Counted from the first letter of the stretch, positions 54,321-64,000 are shown. The stretch is DNA of 64,000 bases from Cupriavidus necator N-1 (GCF_000219215.1 NC_015724.1:310001-374000), one strand, 5' to 3'. Numbers and translations: made by a program. Notes: a model not told the origin generated them from the letters alone.

Positions 54321-55460
54321 ATGGAAGACGAAGCACTCCTTGACAGCCTGCTCTACCGCGGCGAAGGCGATGCGCTCGATTTCAAAAAAATGCAATATGC
54401 GTTTGAAGGCGCTGACGATAACCACAAGTCCGAGCTACTCAAAGATATCCTTGCGTTCGCAAACGCGTGGCGTGACACAACCGCATATATCGTCATCGGT
54501 GTAAATGACGCTCGCGAAGTGGTGGGATTGGACAAGGATATTGACGACTCTCGGCTTCAGCAGTTTATCAACGGCAAGGTAAATCGCCCCATTCGATTCC
54601 ACTATCGATCGCTTCTGTATAAGGGAACAACTATAGGTATCTATACCATCCCTTTGCAGGATCGACCATTTTTTTCCGTTAGAGACTTCGGCAAAGTTGC
54701 GGCAGAAGCAGTATACGTACGCCGCGGATCTGCCACGGCATTAGCTAAACCTGATGAAATCGCAAAGATGGGAGCTGCCGCTGTACAGGCTCACCGCCCT
54801 CGTTTATCGATGAGAATATTTGGCGCAGATGGCGAAGTATCGGCAAGTGAAAGTTTGGCCGCGGTGGTTAATGATTTGCGGATCCCTGAGGCAAGCGAAA
54901 TCCCCGATCACGTTGATACAAGCCCAGCGAGCAGGTTCGGCCTTACGGACCATTTCATGAACGAAGATTATTTTCGTCAAGTTGCTGCGTACATAAGGCA
55001 GAGGGAGGGTCTAGTAAAGTTCGGCCTGTTGATTGAGAACCTTGGTGACGCGTATGCAGATGACGTTAAACTAACCTTTCGTGTACCCGCATCAGAGGGA
55101 TTCCAGTTGATGGCTGGTGATGATCTCGAGCGTACACCGCGTACTCATTGGGACGCGGTCAGGTCGCACCGATGGTCGGGTACTGTAGATCCGTCAGTCG
55201 AGATTTCGTCAAATGCGGACACCCTCACTGCGACAATTTGGCTCGGGAAAATTCATGCGGGGGACCGTCGAACGACCGTTGACTTATATTTCAGTCACCC
55301 ACCGGCAAGCCTCTCACACGCCGACGTAACCGTTCATGCCGATCAGTTAAAGGCACCGTTGAGCTTCTCGATCCCATTGTCGTTCCAAGTCAATACGCCG
55401 CCACAAGTTACAGTGGAGCAACTGCTAGAGATAGCTCATAGATTTGATGAATCGGAATGA
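54321..55460 (+). CDS. AlbA_2 (Schlafen-like) domain protein
   Basis: 379 aa. N-domain with GEGDALDFKKMQYAF, LLKDILAFANAWRDTTAYIVIGVND and EAVYVRRGSAT, the AlbA_2 pattern. The C-terminal half is strand-rich and unlike a known ATPase. Clearly lower GC and less biased codon use than neighbours. Some AlbA_2/Schlafen proteins are linked to phage defence or RNA cleavage. Lone gene between R3 and R4. Confidence 0.75.
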   Translation: MEDEALLDSLLYRGEGDALDFKKMQYAFEGADDNHKSELLKDILAFANAWRDTTAYIVIGVNDAREVVGLDKDIDDSRLQQFINGKVNRPIRFHYRSLLYKGTTIGIYTIPLQDRPFFSVRDFGKVAAEAVYVRRGSATALAKPDEIAKMGAAAVQAHRPRLSMRIFGADGEVSASESLAAVVNDLRIPEASEIPDHVDTSPASRFGLTDHFMNEDYFRQVAAYIRQREGLVKFGLLIENLGDAYADDVKLTFRVPASEGFQLMAGDDLERTPRTHWDAVRSHRWSGTVDPSVEISSNADTLTATIWLGKIHAGDRRTTVDLYFSHPPASLSHADVTVHADQLKAPLSFSIPLSFQVNTPPQVTVEQLLEIAHRFDESE

Positions 55461-56100
55461 GGCGTTCTTCCAGGCGGGCGGAACTGACCAGCGGCTACGG
55501 AATCGCTATTGTTCATAACCGCGCCGCGTTGCTCACACCCGTCACAAAGCGCTCAGCGCCGCCATTCTAACGAAGCCGCCCGACGTCGGTTGCTCATCTC
55601 GTAGTGACCATTGACAGGCCCGCAGACCAATAGCCGCAAGGCCGACGAGGTGTCGGCGATGGTAGCTACGCTTGGGTCGTTGTTTGGGTGAAGCGGACGT
55701 TCGGACGTCCAACGCCGAGCGCAAGCCGCGGCTGTAATTGGCCGACAGCAGTCAATGCGCCCCGGTCAGTGCTTCCCCACAAGTACGGGACGTAGGGAAT
55801 CGGGTTTCGCGCTCCTAGCGCGCAGCCCGCCTGGACTCAAGGCAAGCACGCGCCAGTCGCACTAATTCCAAATTTCTAGTCTCACGGAAAAGCACCTAGT
55901 CTCACGAATTCCGGTTCCGTACAGAACTGTAGTATCCAAGCCGAGTTTGACAAGGTGGGAACGCATTAGACTCAATGAACACTCGTCGCGGCTCAACGTG
56001 ATCGCCACCCGAACTCAGCCGTCGGATATACCCTTACGCTGCACACCGTAACCCGGGCTGCATTGGCCCCTCACACCTCGCAGATTGGCAAAGGGCCAAA
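55461..56100. other. intergenic with R4, no gene supported
   Basis: Short frames only. Contains the partial repeat R4 and joins the backbone helicase operon. Confidence 0.5.
55854..55932. repeat. cargo-boundary repeat R4 (partial, degraded)
   Basis: About 80 bp related to the left part of R1-R3 (AGTCGCACTAATTCC, AGTCTCACG...GAATTCCGG, GTACAGAACTG), same orientation. The right half is not seen. Confidence 0.65.
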
Positions 56101-56128
56101 GAAAAAAGCCCTCCAAACATCGGAGGGC
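56101..56128 (-). terminator. rho-independent terminator of the helicase operon
   Basis: GCCCTCC 56108-56114 / GGAGGGC 56122-56128, then TTTTTTC on the minus strand. Similar in sequence to the terminator near 20407. Confidence 0.85.
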
Positions 56129-56212
56129 GGACAGTACAGGAAAGGACACAGGCTTCTGGCCCGCAGTCGGCAATGGTACCCCCACGACCGCGCGTGGCGA
56201 TCAGGGGGGCGG

Positions 56213-56458
56213 CTAGCAGCTTGTCGGCTGGCGCGGCCCGATTGGGCGCGACAACAGCGTGGTCACCGCGCCACCAGCGCACCAGCCATCCAGCTTGTCC
56301 TCAAAGATGCCGTGGACAAGCCGATCCAGGCAGATCACCTCGATGCCGTTCGCTTCGACGGTGCCGAGGATGTTTGCCACGGTCGTGCCGCGGGTACCGC
56401 GGCGTTTCACGGTGGCCACGCCCTCGCCAATGGCGAGCGTGCAATCTTCAGTTTTCAT
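56213..56458 (-). CDS. 81-aa hypothetical protein coupled to the helicase
   Basis: ATG overlaps the helicase stop (ATGA). The product has VICLDRLVHGIFEDKLDGW. No family recognised. Confidence 0.65.
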   Translation of the reverse strand: MKTEDCTLAIGEGVATVKRRGTRGTTVANILGTVEANGIEVICLDRLVHGIFEDKLDGWCAGGAVTTLLSRPIGPRQPTSC

Positions 56459-58947
56459 GCTGCCTCCTTGAGCAGTTCACGTTGATCCCGGGCCTCGCGG
56501 CCATGCAGCTTGGCGAGATCGTCCACAAATTCATCCAACAGCGTGTCCATGTGCAGGAACGCTTCGTCTTCCAGTTCCGGTGTCGCCCAGTCCAGGCCCG
56601 CCTCCATGGCGTCCCGTTTGTGCGCAACCATCTGGTCCTGGTAGGTGTCAATACTGCCCGGCAGGTGGAAGTACACCACCTTCAACTGCCCCTTCCGGTT
56701 CCACCGCAGCGCGCGCCGCATCGCCTGATACTCGATCCGCCACGTCCACGAGCGGTCGTAGAAGAGGACATAGTCAGCGTTTGGTAGGTTGTAGCCCGCC
56801 CGGCCTGACGCCTTGGTGCAGAGGAGCCCCGTGGCATTACCGCCCACGAACCGCTTGTCCTTATCGGCCACGCGTTTCGCAATCGGAATCCCGCCGTGGA
56901 ACGGCACTGTCTCCACCCCCTTCGCCTTCAACTGGCTGGCGATGAGGTTGACGACACCCGGGTTCTCGGCGAACAGGATGGCCTGCTTCCCTTCCCCGGC
57001 GATAGCCTCCAGCCGCTCGATCACCGCACGCTGCTTGCTGGTGAGTTGCGCCAGCCCGCCGACACCATCCACCCCATGCTGCGGGTAGTTGGCGGCGAAG
57101 TGGACGGCACGGATACGGGCCAGAATGGCAATCAGGTTGTTCGGCCGGCCATCCTTGCGGATCTCCCGGTACCACTGGGCAAACTCGTCGGCGGTGCTGA
57201 GGTACAGCGACAGATGCGCTGGGTCCCAGGACGTCTCGACAATCTCGACCGTGGGCTGCTCGATGCGGATATAGCGCGCCACATCAGGCTCGCACACCAA
57301 CCGGCGCTTAACGTGCGGCGCCAGCATCTGCCGGTACCGAGGCAGGTTGCCGATCTTGGGCACTTCGCGCTTGGCCCCATCCTGCAGGCTTTCGGCAAAT
57401 TCCCAGGTCACCCACTCCAGGACCACGAAGTCGCTGCGAAAGCGGTCGATGCCGCGTTCGGCATGCTGCACCGAGGCAAGCCAGTTCGCTTCCAAATAGC
57501 CGCGCCGGTAGCCATACGGCTGGGCCGCCGTGCCATCACCGCCCGTAAACGCGATCAGTCCGAAGATGTCGCGTGGGTAGTTGGCAATCGGGCTGCCGGT
57601 CAGGATATAGCGCCGCTTCGCCGATAGCTGCCAGAGCGCGCGGCTCTGGTCGCTTGCCGGGTTGGACAGGCGCTCACCCTCGTCGGCCACCAGCAGTCCG
57701 ATGCGACGGCGCAGCCGGTGCGCGTAGGTGATGCGGCGCGAAGCCTGCCGGTCGACGGGCATGCGCAAGCGCTCATAGGCGATCAGGTTGATGCGACCGA
57801 GCCGCACCAGGTCCTCAGGCGACTGAATCACTTGCACGTCCGACGCTGGCATGACCTGCTCCAGCTCGGCGCCCATCTCGGCGATCAGGCGTGCCTCGAC
57901 AACGATCAGGCCGTGCTTGACGCCGGACAGCAGGATCAGGCCTGCCGCGAGACGCGACTTGCCGCAGCCCTGCTCCCACGCCGCTACCGCACCGTTGGGC
58001 TTGAGCAGCAACTCGACCAGGTCCTCCTGTTGGAATTCCCAGTCCAGCCATCGATCGATCCCCAGCGCGAGCAGCCGCTTGCGCAGCCGGCTGGCCTGCC
58101 CGGGATAGCGCGTGGCCAGGCCCTCGTGCACGATTTCCCATGCCTGCGCCGATTTCTCGACGCTGTAGCGGGTAGTGATCTCGTCCAACGAGACGACGTA
58201 GCTCTTGTCGCGTACCTGGTACTGGTAGCGGCCATCGGACTGCCGATCGAAGCGTACCGCCTGGCCAGCCTTGATGACCGGGCCGCCCCATACCGACGAA
58301 TCGACCAGATGCGTTTTCGTCGCCGTACCGACGATGGTATCGGCGGCGCAAACGCCCGTCGTCCAGACCGCGTGGCGCAAGGGCAACGCCTGCCGCATGC
58401 TCCGACGTAGTCGTTGGCGGAAGTGCTCGAGGAAGCCCTGTGCAAACTCCGGCTCACCGCCGGCGGCCTTCACCATACCGACGAGCTCGCCCAATGCCCC
58501 GATCGGATCGGGCTGGACCAGATAGGCCTCCAGATCCAGCCGGCCAGTGCCTGCGTAACGAAAGCCACGCGGCAGGCGCTGGCCTTCCAGCGACACGATG
58601 CGGCGCTCCAGCAAGCGGTTGAGCACCATCGCCTCGACGAACCCGCAGTCGAATCCAAGCACGATGCGGCGGCCGTCATGCGAGATGCGTACCCGTTTCT
58701 GCGAGGTCACCGGGCGCGTGATGGCCGGACCTTGGTCGTCCAGCAACTGGTGGCCGAGCCACGGCTCGCCATAGAGCCGATCCTCGGTCTGCAGCTCCAG
58801 CGTGGGCAGCGCTTGGGTCAGATCCGATACGGTTTGCCGCACGAAATCGCTGGCTCGCATGCGGAAGCGCGCGAACACTGCAATGGAGGTGCGCCCTCCG
58901 CCCTTCCTGCCGGAAAGCGCTCGCTGGCAGGTCGAACACGCGCCCAC
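56455..58947 (-). CDS. SF2/SNF2-like DNA helicase
   Basis: 830 aa (GTG at 58947; start uncertain). A long N-terminal part (1-310) of unknown fold precedes Walker A EQGCGKS, DEGE box (LLVADEGERL), ILTGSPIAN (motif III) and QAMRRALRW (motif VI), so the ATPase core is intact. CxxC (CSTC) at the N-terminus. Acts on element DNA, probably in transfer, repair or replication; role not fixed. Confidence 0.82.
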   Translation of the reverse strand: MGACSTCQRALSGRKGGGRTSIAVFARFRMRASDFVRQTVSDLTQALPTLELQTEDRLYGEPWLGHQLLDDQGPAITRPVTSQKRVRISHDGRRIVLGFDCGFVEAMVLNRLLERRIVSLEGQRLPRGFRYAGTGRLDLEAYLVQPDPIGALGELVGMVKAAGGEPEFAQGFLEHFRQRLRRSMRQALPLRHAVWTTGVCAADTIVGTATKTHLVDSSVWGGPVIKAGQAVRFDRQSDGRYQYQVRDKSYVVSLDEITTRYSVEKSAQAWEIVHEGLATRYPGQASRLRKRLLALGIDRWLDWEFQQEDLVELLLKPNGAVAAWEQGCGKSRLAAGLILLSGVKHGLIVVEARLIAEMGAELEQVMPASDVQVIQSPEDLVRLGRINLIAYERLRMPVDRQASRRITYAHRLRRRIGLLVADEGERLSNPASDQSRALWQLSAKRRYILTGSPIANYPRDIFGLIAFTGGDGTAAQPYGYRRGYLEANWLASVQHAERGIDRFRSDFVVLEWVTWEFAESLQDGAKREVPKIGNLPRYRQMLAPHVKRRLVCEPDVARYIRIEQPTVEIVETSWDPAHLSLYLSTADEFAQWYREIRKDGRPNNLIAILARIRAVHFAANYPQHGVDGVGGLAQLTSKQRAVIERLEAIAGEGKQAILFAENPGVVNLIASQLKAKGVETVPFHGGIPIAKRVADKDKRFVGGNATGLLCTKASGRAGYNLPNADYVLFYDRSWTWRIEYQAMRRALRWNRKGQLKVVYFHLPGSIDTYQDQMVAHKRDAMEAGLDWATPELEDEAFLHMDTLLDEFVDDLAKLHGREARDQRELLKEAA

Positions 58948-59280
58948 ACGCCTTGCGGCACCGTTGAAGGACGCGCCGTGACCGATGACCCGGCCGGTTG
59001 TGTTGCGGGGATGTTCTGTATCGGGCCCCTCGAACTGCCGCCCGCGATGGCCGTCATTCAGTGCGGGGCCACGCGGTGCCTACTGAAGCTTCCCGCGCCG
59101 TGCCTACCGTCGCTCCGCAAAGTGCGCATGCTGTCGTTTTCGGCTCGGCCCAGCATTTTCCTGACCTGCCTTGAATTCACAAATTTGAGCGTAGGGTGGA
59201 ACTGGCGCCGAGCAATGGCGCTTAGCCTTCACCTAGCTCAGACAGCCTCCGCCTGGGCCACTACTCCTTACAAAGCCACC

Positions 59281-59598
59281 ATGCATAGCGACGCGAACAC
59301 TCCCCTCCCATCCTCCGACGCCGAAACAACGATAACAACAAATCTTCTTGCACTGCGCGACTGTCTACAACGCTGGGCCGATAGCGACGAATTCTGGCAG
59401 GCGCAGCCCTACGGAAAGCGCTTCTACTTCGGCGCCGGGGCTCGGGATTACATACCGAGAGACGTACTTCGCGCCGTCCTCGCCAGGGTGGCAATCAGTT
59501 CAAAATCGGCACGGGAGCGCTGCAAGGCGATGATCCCTGCATGTGGCGATCTTGATTGCCCTATATGCGACCTCATTTCCATTGACGCTAAGCTGTAA
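59281..59598 (+). CDS. 105-aa hypothetical protein
   Basis: A helical domain (LLALRDCLQRWADSDEFW), then CGDLDCPIC near the C-terminus. No family recognised. Ribosome site not clear. Confidence 0.5.
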   Translation: MHSDANTPLPSSDAETTITTNLLALRDCLQRWADSDEFWQAQPYGKRFYFGAGARDYIPRDVLRAVLARVAISSKSARERCKAMIPACGDLDCPICDLISIDAKL

Positions 59599-59764
59599 CC
59601 CAGAAGATGCAGTTGTGGGGGGCTTCAGGAGCGGCGACTCGAGATGATTTGAAGACGGCGGGTTAATGAGAGCCACTTGGAGCGCTTCGGATGGGAGCTC
59701 CCTCCATGACGGTCCTTCAAATCCAGCCGCCTCGACCGCAAGTTGCACCGCCTCGATAGTAGTG

Positions 59765-59795
59765 CATAATCGTCCACGCCCGGTGCATGATTATG
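59765..59795. repeat. hairpin near the left end of the TnpB element
   Basis: CATAATC 59765-59771 / GATTATG 59789-59795, 33 bp before tnpB. Sub-terminal hairpins are usual at IS200/IS605 ends. Confidence 0.45.
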
Positions 59796-59827
59796 AGCCG
59801 CGAAATGGAACACAAAGGCCGCTGCCA

Positions 59828-61162
59828 ATGCTGCTAGCCGATACGATTGAACTTGTCACCAGCCAGCGCGAAGTCGATTACTTCGTGAGGGCGGCTGGGT
59901 GCGCGCGTTTCGTATGGAACTGGGCGCTAGCAGAATGGAACCGCCAACGCGCAGGAGGCGGTAAGCCGAGCGCAATGGCGCTGAAGAAGTCCTTTAACGC
60001 CATTAAGTATCAGCAGTATCCGTGGATGGCCGACATCCATCGTGACGCGCACGCCCAACCATTCGCCAATCTATCAAAGGCATGGTCGAAATTCTTCTCT
60101 GACATTAAGTCGGGGATAAAAGCGCACGCCCCCAGGTTCAAGAAGAAAGGTCAATGCAAGGACGGATTCTACGTCGCCAATGATAAGGTAAGGTTTGACG
60201 GACAGTCAGTTGTGCTGCCATTGATTGGACGGGTTGCCATGCGGGAGGCGCTGCGGTTCCCCGGGCGAGTAATTGGCGCCGCCGTGAGCCGACGAGCTGA
60301 TCGTTGGTTCATCTCGGTGCAGGTAGAGGTGGCGGACGACGTGGCGTTCGTCCCGCGCACTGGCAATGGCGTGGTTGGCGTGGACCTTGGGATCAATTCG
60401 GCCGTCACACTTTCGACGGGGGAAACGTTCGAGGGCCCCAAGCCGTTGAAAGCAGCACTACGGCGCCTGCGGATTCGGTCTCGACGCCTTTCCCGGAAGG
60501 TTGAGATGGCGAAGCCAGGGCGCGCGGCATTCAGCCGAGATTTCGTTGGGCCGCGACGTCCGAACACTAAACCACGACCGGCGCGGTCTTCCGGCCAGAT
60601 CGACAGTGCCGCACGGCTGGCGCGCCTGCACGCCCGCGTCGCTAATATCAGGCAGGATTTCCTGCACAAGGCAACCACCAGGCTATGCCGCGAAAACCAA
60701 GTGATTGGCCTGGAGGATCTCAACGTCCGCGGTATGCTCAGGAATGATCGTCTTGCCCGCTCACTCTCGGACATGGGGCTGGGTGAGTTTCGCCGGCAAA
60801 TGGAATACAAGGCGAAGCGATACGGCACGCACCTTGTGTTTGCCGATCGCTGGTTTCCGTCGAGCAAGCTGATGTCCTGCTGTGGCCATAAGCTCGACAA
60901 ACTTACGCTTAGCGAGCGTCGCGTCGTGTGCCCGGCCTGCGGCATGAGTCATGACCGCGATCACAACGCAGCGATCAACCTTGAACGGCTCGCAACCGAA
61001 ACTGCGCTACCCGTGGCGAGTGATTCGGCAACGAATCGCACTGCGAGAGGCATGTCGCCGATCGCAGGCGGGAAAGTTACGTCCGTCAGGGACGAGGTCG
61101 GCCAGCAAGGAGCCTCGGGGCGGGAAGGAAATGGCGCGCACAGTTGCGCACGTTTCTCATAG
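59828..61162 (+). mobile_element. tnpB: TnpB (IS200/IS605 OrfB-type), solo
   Basis: 444 aa from 59828. RuvC DED set: D186 (GVDLGIN), E296 (IGLEDLNV), D378 (SHDRDHNAAIN), and the zinc Cys C351, C352, C368, C371. RNA-guided nuclease family. No TnpA in the window. A guide (omega) RNA is expected to overlap the 3' end; hairpin GATTCG/CGAATC near 61021-61040. Confidence 0.88.
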
Positions 61163-61164
61163 CA

Positions 61165-61177
61165 GACGCGGAAGTAG
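61165..61177 (-). promoter_or_regulatory. fragment of the leader motif
   Basis: GACGCGGAAGTAG followed by CC, identical over 15 bases to part of copy 7 (20328-20342). Only one arm is present, right after the tnpB stop, so it may be cut by the insertion. Confidence 0.4.
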
Positions 61178-61223
61178 CCTAAAAATACCGCAAAGGCCGA
61201 GGCAGATAAAGACTGCGCCCGCC

Positions 61224-61703
61224 CTACCCCAGCCTTTCGGTTGCTTTGCGCAGCCGATTGAGTACTTTCCAGCGATCACGCGCCGCTTCGGCCGGATCTT
61301 GCGTGGATGAGTAATCCGGCATGAGTTCATTGCCTGGCCTGCCGCCGGGCTTCTCAAAACTCACGCATTCCATCCCATGCTCTGCGGCATGCAGCTGCGA
61401 GAGCGACCAGGACACCTCGAACACCGCGATGGAATCCCAACGCGCGGGGAGGGAATCGTAGTCGAACCAGACCTCCCCAATGCCATCCAGGATCGCGGTG
61501 ACCGTGTATTCGGTGCCATTACTGGCCGGGATTGCGCGGACCTCGAATCGCAGGACGTCTGCCGGCGGGTGCCAGAACACCCGGTCCAACATCCGTCGAT
61601 AGGCCAGCGCCGCGATGGTGGCCAACTCCCGGTAGTACTGCTCACCGGGAGCGGCGAATGCCCGCTCGTCGCGGGGCCGGCTGCCGAGGTCGATTTCCTT
61701 CAT
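61224..61703 (-). CDS. 159-aa hypothetical protein
   Basis: Helical N-terminus, a strand-rich middle (VRAIPASNGTEYTVTAILDGIGEVWFDYD) and a charged end. No family recognised. Confidence 0.55.
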   Translation of the reverse strand: MKEIDLGSRPRDERAFAAPGEQYYRELATIAALAYRRMLDRVFWHPPADVLRFEVRAIPASNGTEYTVTAILDGIGEVWFDYDSLPARWDSIAVFEVSWSLSQLHAAEHGMECVSFEKPGGRPGNELMPDYSSTQDPAEAARDRWKVLNRLRKATERLG

Positions 61704-61887
61704 GGCGTTTCAGAGACGGATTTGCCGGTCATCCGGCGAAAGAGAGCCGAAATCATACGTCATTCGCCAAGTCGGTTGGCTCGATTCGCCCCGAAAATGG
61801 TGACTGCCGCAATGGGTCCGCCTGCTGCCTTGACTTTGCGCTGGGCCGCGTAAGCTGGATTCATTCAGCATCCCATAGAGCCAGAGC

Positions 61888-62373
61888 ATGCGTTTCACCC
61901 GCTACGAACGCCACAACCCGATCGACTTCAACGCCCGCCGCCAGGCCGCTTTCGCACGCAAGCAGGCACGTGAACGCGAGCGCTATCCGTTGTTGGCCGA
62001 CCACGTGGCCGCCGAGCAGCATTCGGTGGACGAAGAGATTGCACGGCGCACGGTGCGCGCTGATTCCTTCGAGCAAGGGATGCGCGACTACTATGCCCGC
62101 AGTTGGCGCGACGCACGCAGGATCTATTTTGCCCAGTCGGAGGCCGTGCGCGCAGTCATCCGCGCCAAATGGTCTGCTTGGGTCGGCCCGACCACCTCGA
62201 CCTACTTCGCTTGGATGGTCGACGTGGAGAGCGGCAATCAGGCACGCCGCCTTGCAGACTGCCGTGACCGCGATGCGGCAGCACGCGCAGCGCGCACACC
62301 GCGCAGCCAGTGCAGGAACAGTTGGCTATCTGATATGAGGCGCTGGCCGCAGTTACCGCTGGCGCCCCGGTAA
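61888..62373 (+). CDS. 161-aa hypothetical protein
   Basis: Very basic and helical (RRQAAFARKQARERERY). A central YFAWMVDVESGN motif. No family recognised. Confidence 0.55.
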   Translation: MRFTRYERHNPIDFNARRQAAFARKQARERERYPLLADHVAAEQHSVDEEIARRTVRADSFEQGMRDYYARSWRDARRIYFAQSEAVRAVIRAKWSAWVGPTTSTYFAWMVDVESGNQARRLADCRDRDAAARAARTPRSQCRNSWLSDMRRWPQLPLAPR

Positions 62374-62463
62374 AGGTCAAGGCATACCGCCTGCGCTGGC
62401 CAGAACACCTTCCTGTGTATGACTTCTGTCGTGTCTGACTACCCAGATTGGAGAGGAAACCGG

Positions 62464-63595
62464 ATGTTCAAAGTTCGTATTGGCAGCGAGGAGCACGACC
62501 TGGATCGTGTGCTGGATTCACCCGCGGACTACGCCCGCGAGCTGGACCGCGCCAAGACTCACCAAGGCTACGCCGAATGCGGCTGCAACATGGTCTCGCC
62601 GCGCCCGAAGCTGGTGATCCGCCGCCACGGCAAAATCTTCATCCTCGCCCGTTGGCCCGACGATCCGCGCCCACACCTCAAAGGGTGCCCCTTCCTCGAA
62701 CGGTTTAGCCGGTTAAACGGCGCCGCCACCGAGCACGACGCGTTCCGGTCTGCCGACGGCACACACGACGTGCGGCTTGATGTATCTCTGAAGGTTGCCG
62801 CCGGCGGACAGACCACGAGCAAGCGCGAGCGGCCCGAGTCCGCCTCCCGCAGCCAGCGCCGCGCCGCCCCGCTGTTGGCGTTCCTGCAGTACGCCTGGCA
62901 GTCGGCCGGCTTGCACGTGTGGCCGGGCTATGGCCGGCGCGGCTGGAATGCGTGCTGGTCGCGGGTAGTGGCCGAGCTCGCCGAGTGCAAGATCAATGGC
63001 CGCCCCGGCAGCGAGGTCCTTCATGTGATGGAAAGGTGGGATGAGGCCCGCACGGCCGAACAGTCCGCCGAACTCGAGGCGTTCCACGACCGCGCAAGTG
63101 CGAGCAAGGACGGCTACCAGCGCGGTCTCATCATCGGGGAGATCGATTCGCTACAGCCGAGCCCCCATGGCGGACGCCTCAAGCTGCGGCAGGCCCGTCA
63201 CTGGTACTTCCTATCCAAAGACCTGTACGAGCAGTTCCAGCGCAGGTACCAGATGGCGATTGCCGGCATTGGACGGGAGGACTGCAGTTCCTCCCCTGCG
63301 ATTCCTCCTACGAGGTGGCGATGGCTGACCGCCTGATCGCCGGAGAACGTGCCTTCGAGAAGCCGCTGCGTCACGTCGATAGCGCGCCTGTGCTCCCGAT
63401 TTCCGGCTCACGGACACCGCGCCGTCGACCGTGATCGAGGTACTTGGTCTGAACGGCAACCCGAAGTTCGACCGGCGCATGGCTGAGAAGCGCGCCTACT
63501 ACCGGCAGGCTGGCATCCCTCTCGTTGAATGGGTTCCTAGCGCGCAGCCGCTCGACGACTTCACGTTGCCGCCCGCGCTTCGAGGCCCGCGGTAG
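62464..63595 (+). pseudogene. DUF1173 family gene, frameshifted
   Basis: From 62464 (GAGAGGAAA site) the frame has YAECGCNMVSPRPKLVIRR and GCPFLERF, a DUF1173 start. The C-terminal half is split: LPCDSSYEVAMADRL is in a second frame from about 63280, and EVLGLNGNPKFDRRMAEKRAY in a third from about 63390. At least two indels and perhaps a short deletion have broken it. Confidence 0.7.
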
Positions 63596-63709
63596 GCCGC
63601 GACCGCGGCGCGACTTGACTTCCGTGTTGGGACGCTACGCTGGTTCAGTTGCTTCAGGAAGGTATCGCACCTCGGAGCCGCACCTAACAGCACTCTGCTC
63701 CAAGAAATA

Positions 63710-63802
63710 TGTCTCGACTCGCCACGCCCTCTGCCGCCCGCTCCTTCGCCAAAGCCGAGACGAGCTTCGCGGCACCTGCTGCCAAAACGGGATGCGAATG
63801 AT
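63710..63802 (+). CDS. possible 30-aa leader-like protein
   Basis: Small Ala/Ser-rich ORF whose TGA overlaps the next ATG by 4 bp. Low support beyond coupling. Confidence 0.3.
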
Positions 63803-64000
63803 GGGATACATCAATCCACTTTTGCGCCTCCCAGCGGCCCAGCGACTCAAGGGACTATCCGAGCCCCAGCGCCGTGCGGTTGCCCTCGTGCTGCGCGACC
63901 TGCGCGACCTGCGCGACCTGCGCGACCAGGCGAACACGGAAGCGGAGCAGGCATGGCACCGGCGCAAGGGTCCGATGGCAGCCTACTGGCGCGCGGTGTC
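63798..64000 (+). CDS. partial hypothetical protein running off the window
   Basis: Starts MMGYINPLLRLPAAQRLKGLSEPQRRAVA and contains LRD repeats coded by a 9-bp tandem repeat. Continues past 64000. Confidence 0.5.
   Translation, partial: MMGYINPLLRLPAAQRLKGLSEPQRRAVALVLRDLRDLRDLRDQANTEAEQAWHRRKGPMAAYWRAV
63890..63930. repeat. 9-bp tandem repeat inside a CDS
   Basis: About four copies of CTGCGCGAC in frame, coding LRD repeats. Copy number may vary by slippage. Confidence 0.75.

Overview
The window reads as a mobile accessory region (conjugative plasmid, megaplasmid or integrative element) of a high-GC betaproteobacterium, most likely Burkholderiales of the Cupriavidus/Ralstonia type. The reasons are the Bug-type (tripartite tricarboxylate) solute receptors, the codon use of pntAB, and the plasmid or ICE families present (PRTRC cassette, DUF1173, DUF3150, DUF4313-like, DUF3085-like). 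No rRNA, tRNA or CRISPR array was seen.

Layout. (1) 0.1-21.6 kb, element backbone, mostly minus strand: a recombination-directionality-factor-like protein, a bactofilin operon (plus strand), a MoxR ATPase / DUF3150 / VWA-metallopeptidase trio, several small element proteins, a short sliding-clamp-like protein, a phospholipase-D-fold protein, then the complete seven-gene PRTRC cassette (ParB, E, C, F, B, A, ThiF). In PRTRC, ThiF is E1-like, B has an E2-like active-site context, A carries a perfect JAMM motif and C looks ubiquitin-like, so the cassette resembles a ubiquitin-type conjugation and deconjugation pathway tied to a ParB. (2) 22.2-25.6 kb, plus strand: a three-gene ABC-three-component-type conflict (defence) operon. 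(3) 25.8-56 kb, cargo: three blocks bounded by four direct copies of a repeat of about 210 bp (R1-R4). Block A (26.0-39.8 kb) holds class II aldolase, RidA, hydroxyacid dehydrogenase, pntAA-pntAB-pntB transhydrogenase, transporters, a GntR regulator, a phytanoyl-CoA-type dioxygenase and a GabD-like dehydrogenase. Block B (40.0-53.8 kb) holds three Bug receptors, RidA, a heterotrimeric FAD / 2Fe-2S amine dehydrogenase, an amidase, MmgE/PrpD and two LysR regulators. Block C (54.0-55.9 kb) holds one low-GC AlbA_2 (Schlafen-like) gene. (4) 56-64 kb, backbone again: a large SF2 helicase, a TnpB (IS200/IS605) gene, a decayed DUF1173 gene and small unknowns.

Most striking observation: at least seven minus-strand backbone transcripts begin with the same structured leader. 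It has a constant 5' hairpin (GCGTC, 3-4 nt loop, GACGC) flanked by conserved bases, then a hairpin whose sequence differs in every copy while pairing is kept, then a C-rich/G-rich hairpin, and in several copies a last hairpin that pairs with the Shine-Dalgarno sequence. The leaders precede parB (PRTRC), the clamp-like gene, the MoxR gene and small element genes, and one precedes no recognisable protein. This looks like a multi-copy cis-regulatory RNA coordinating the element core.
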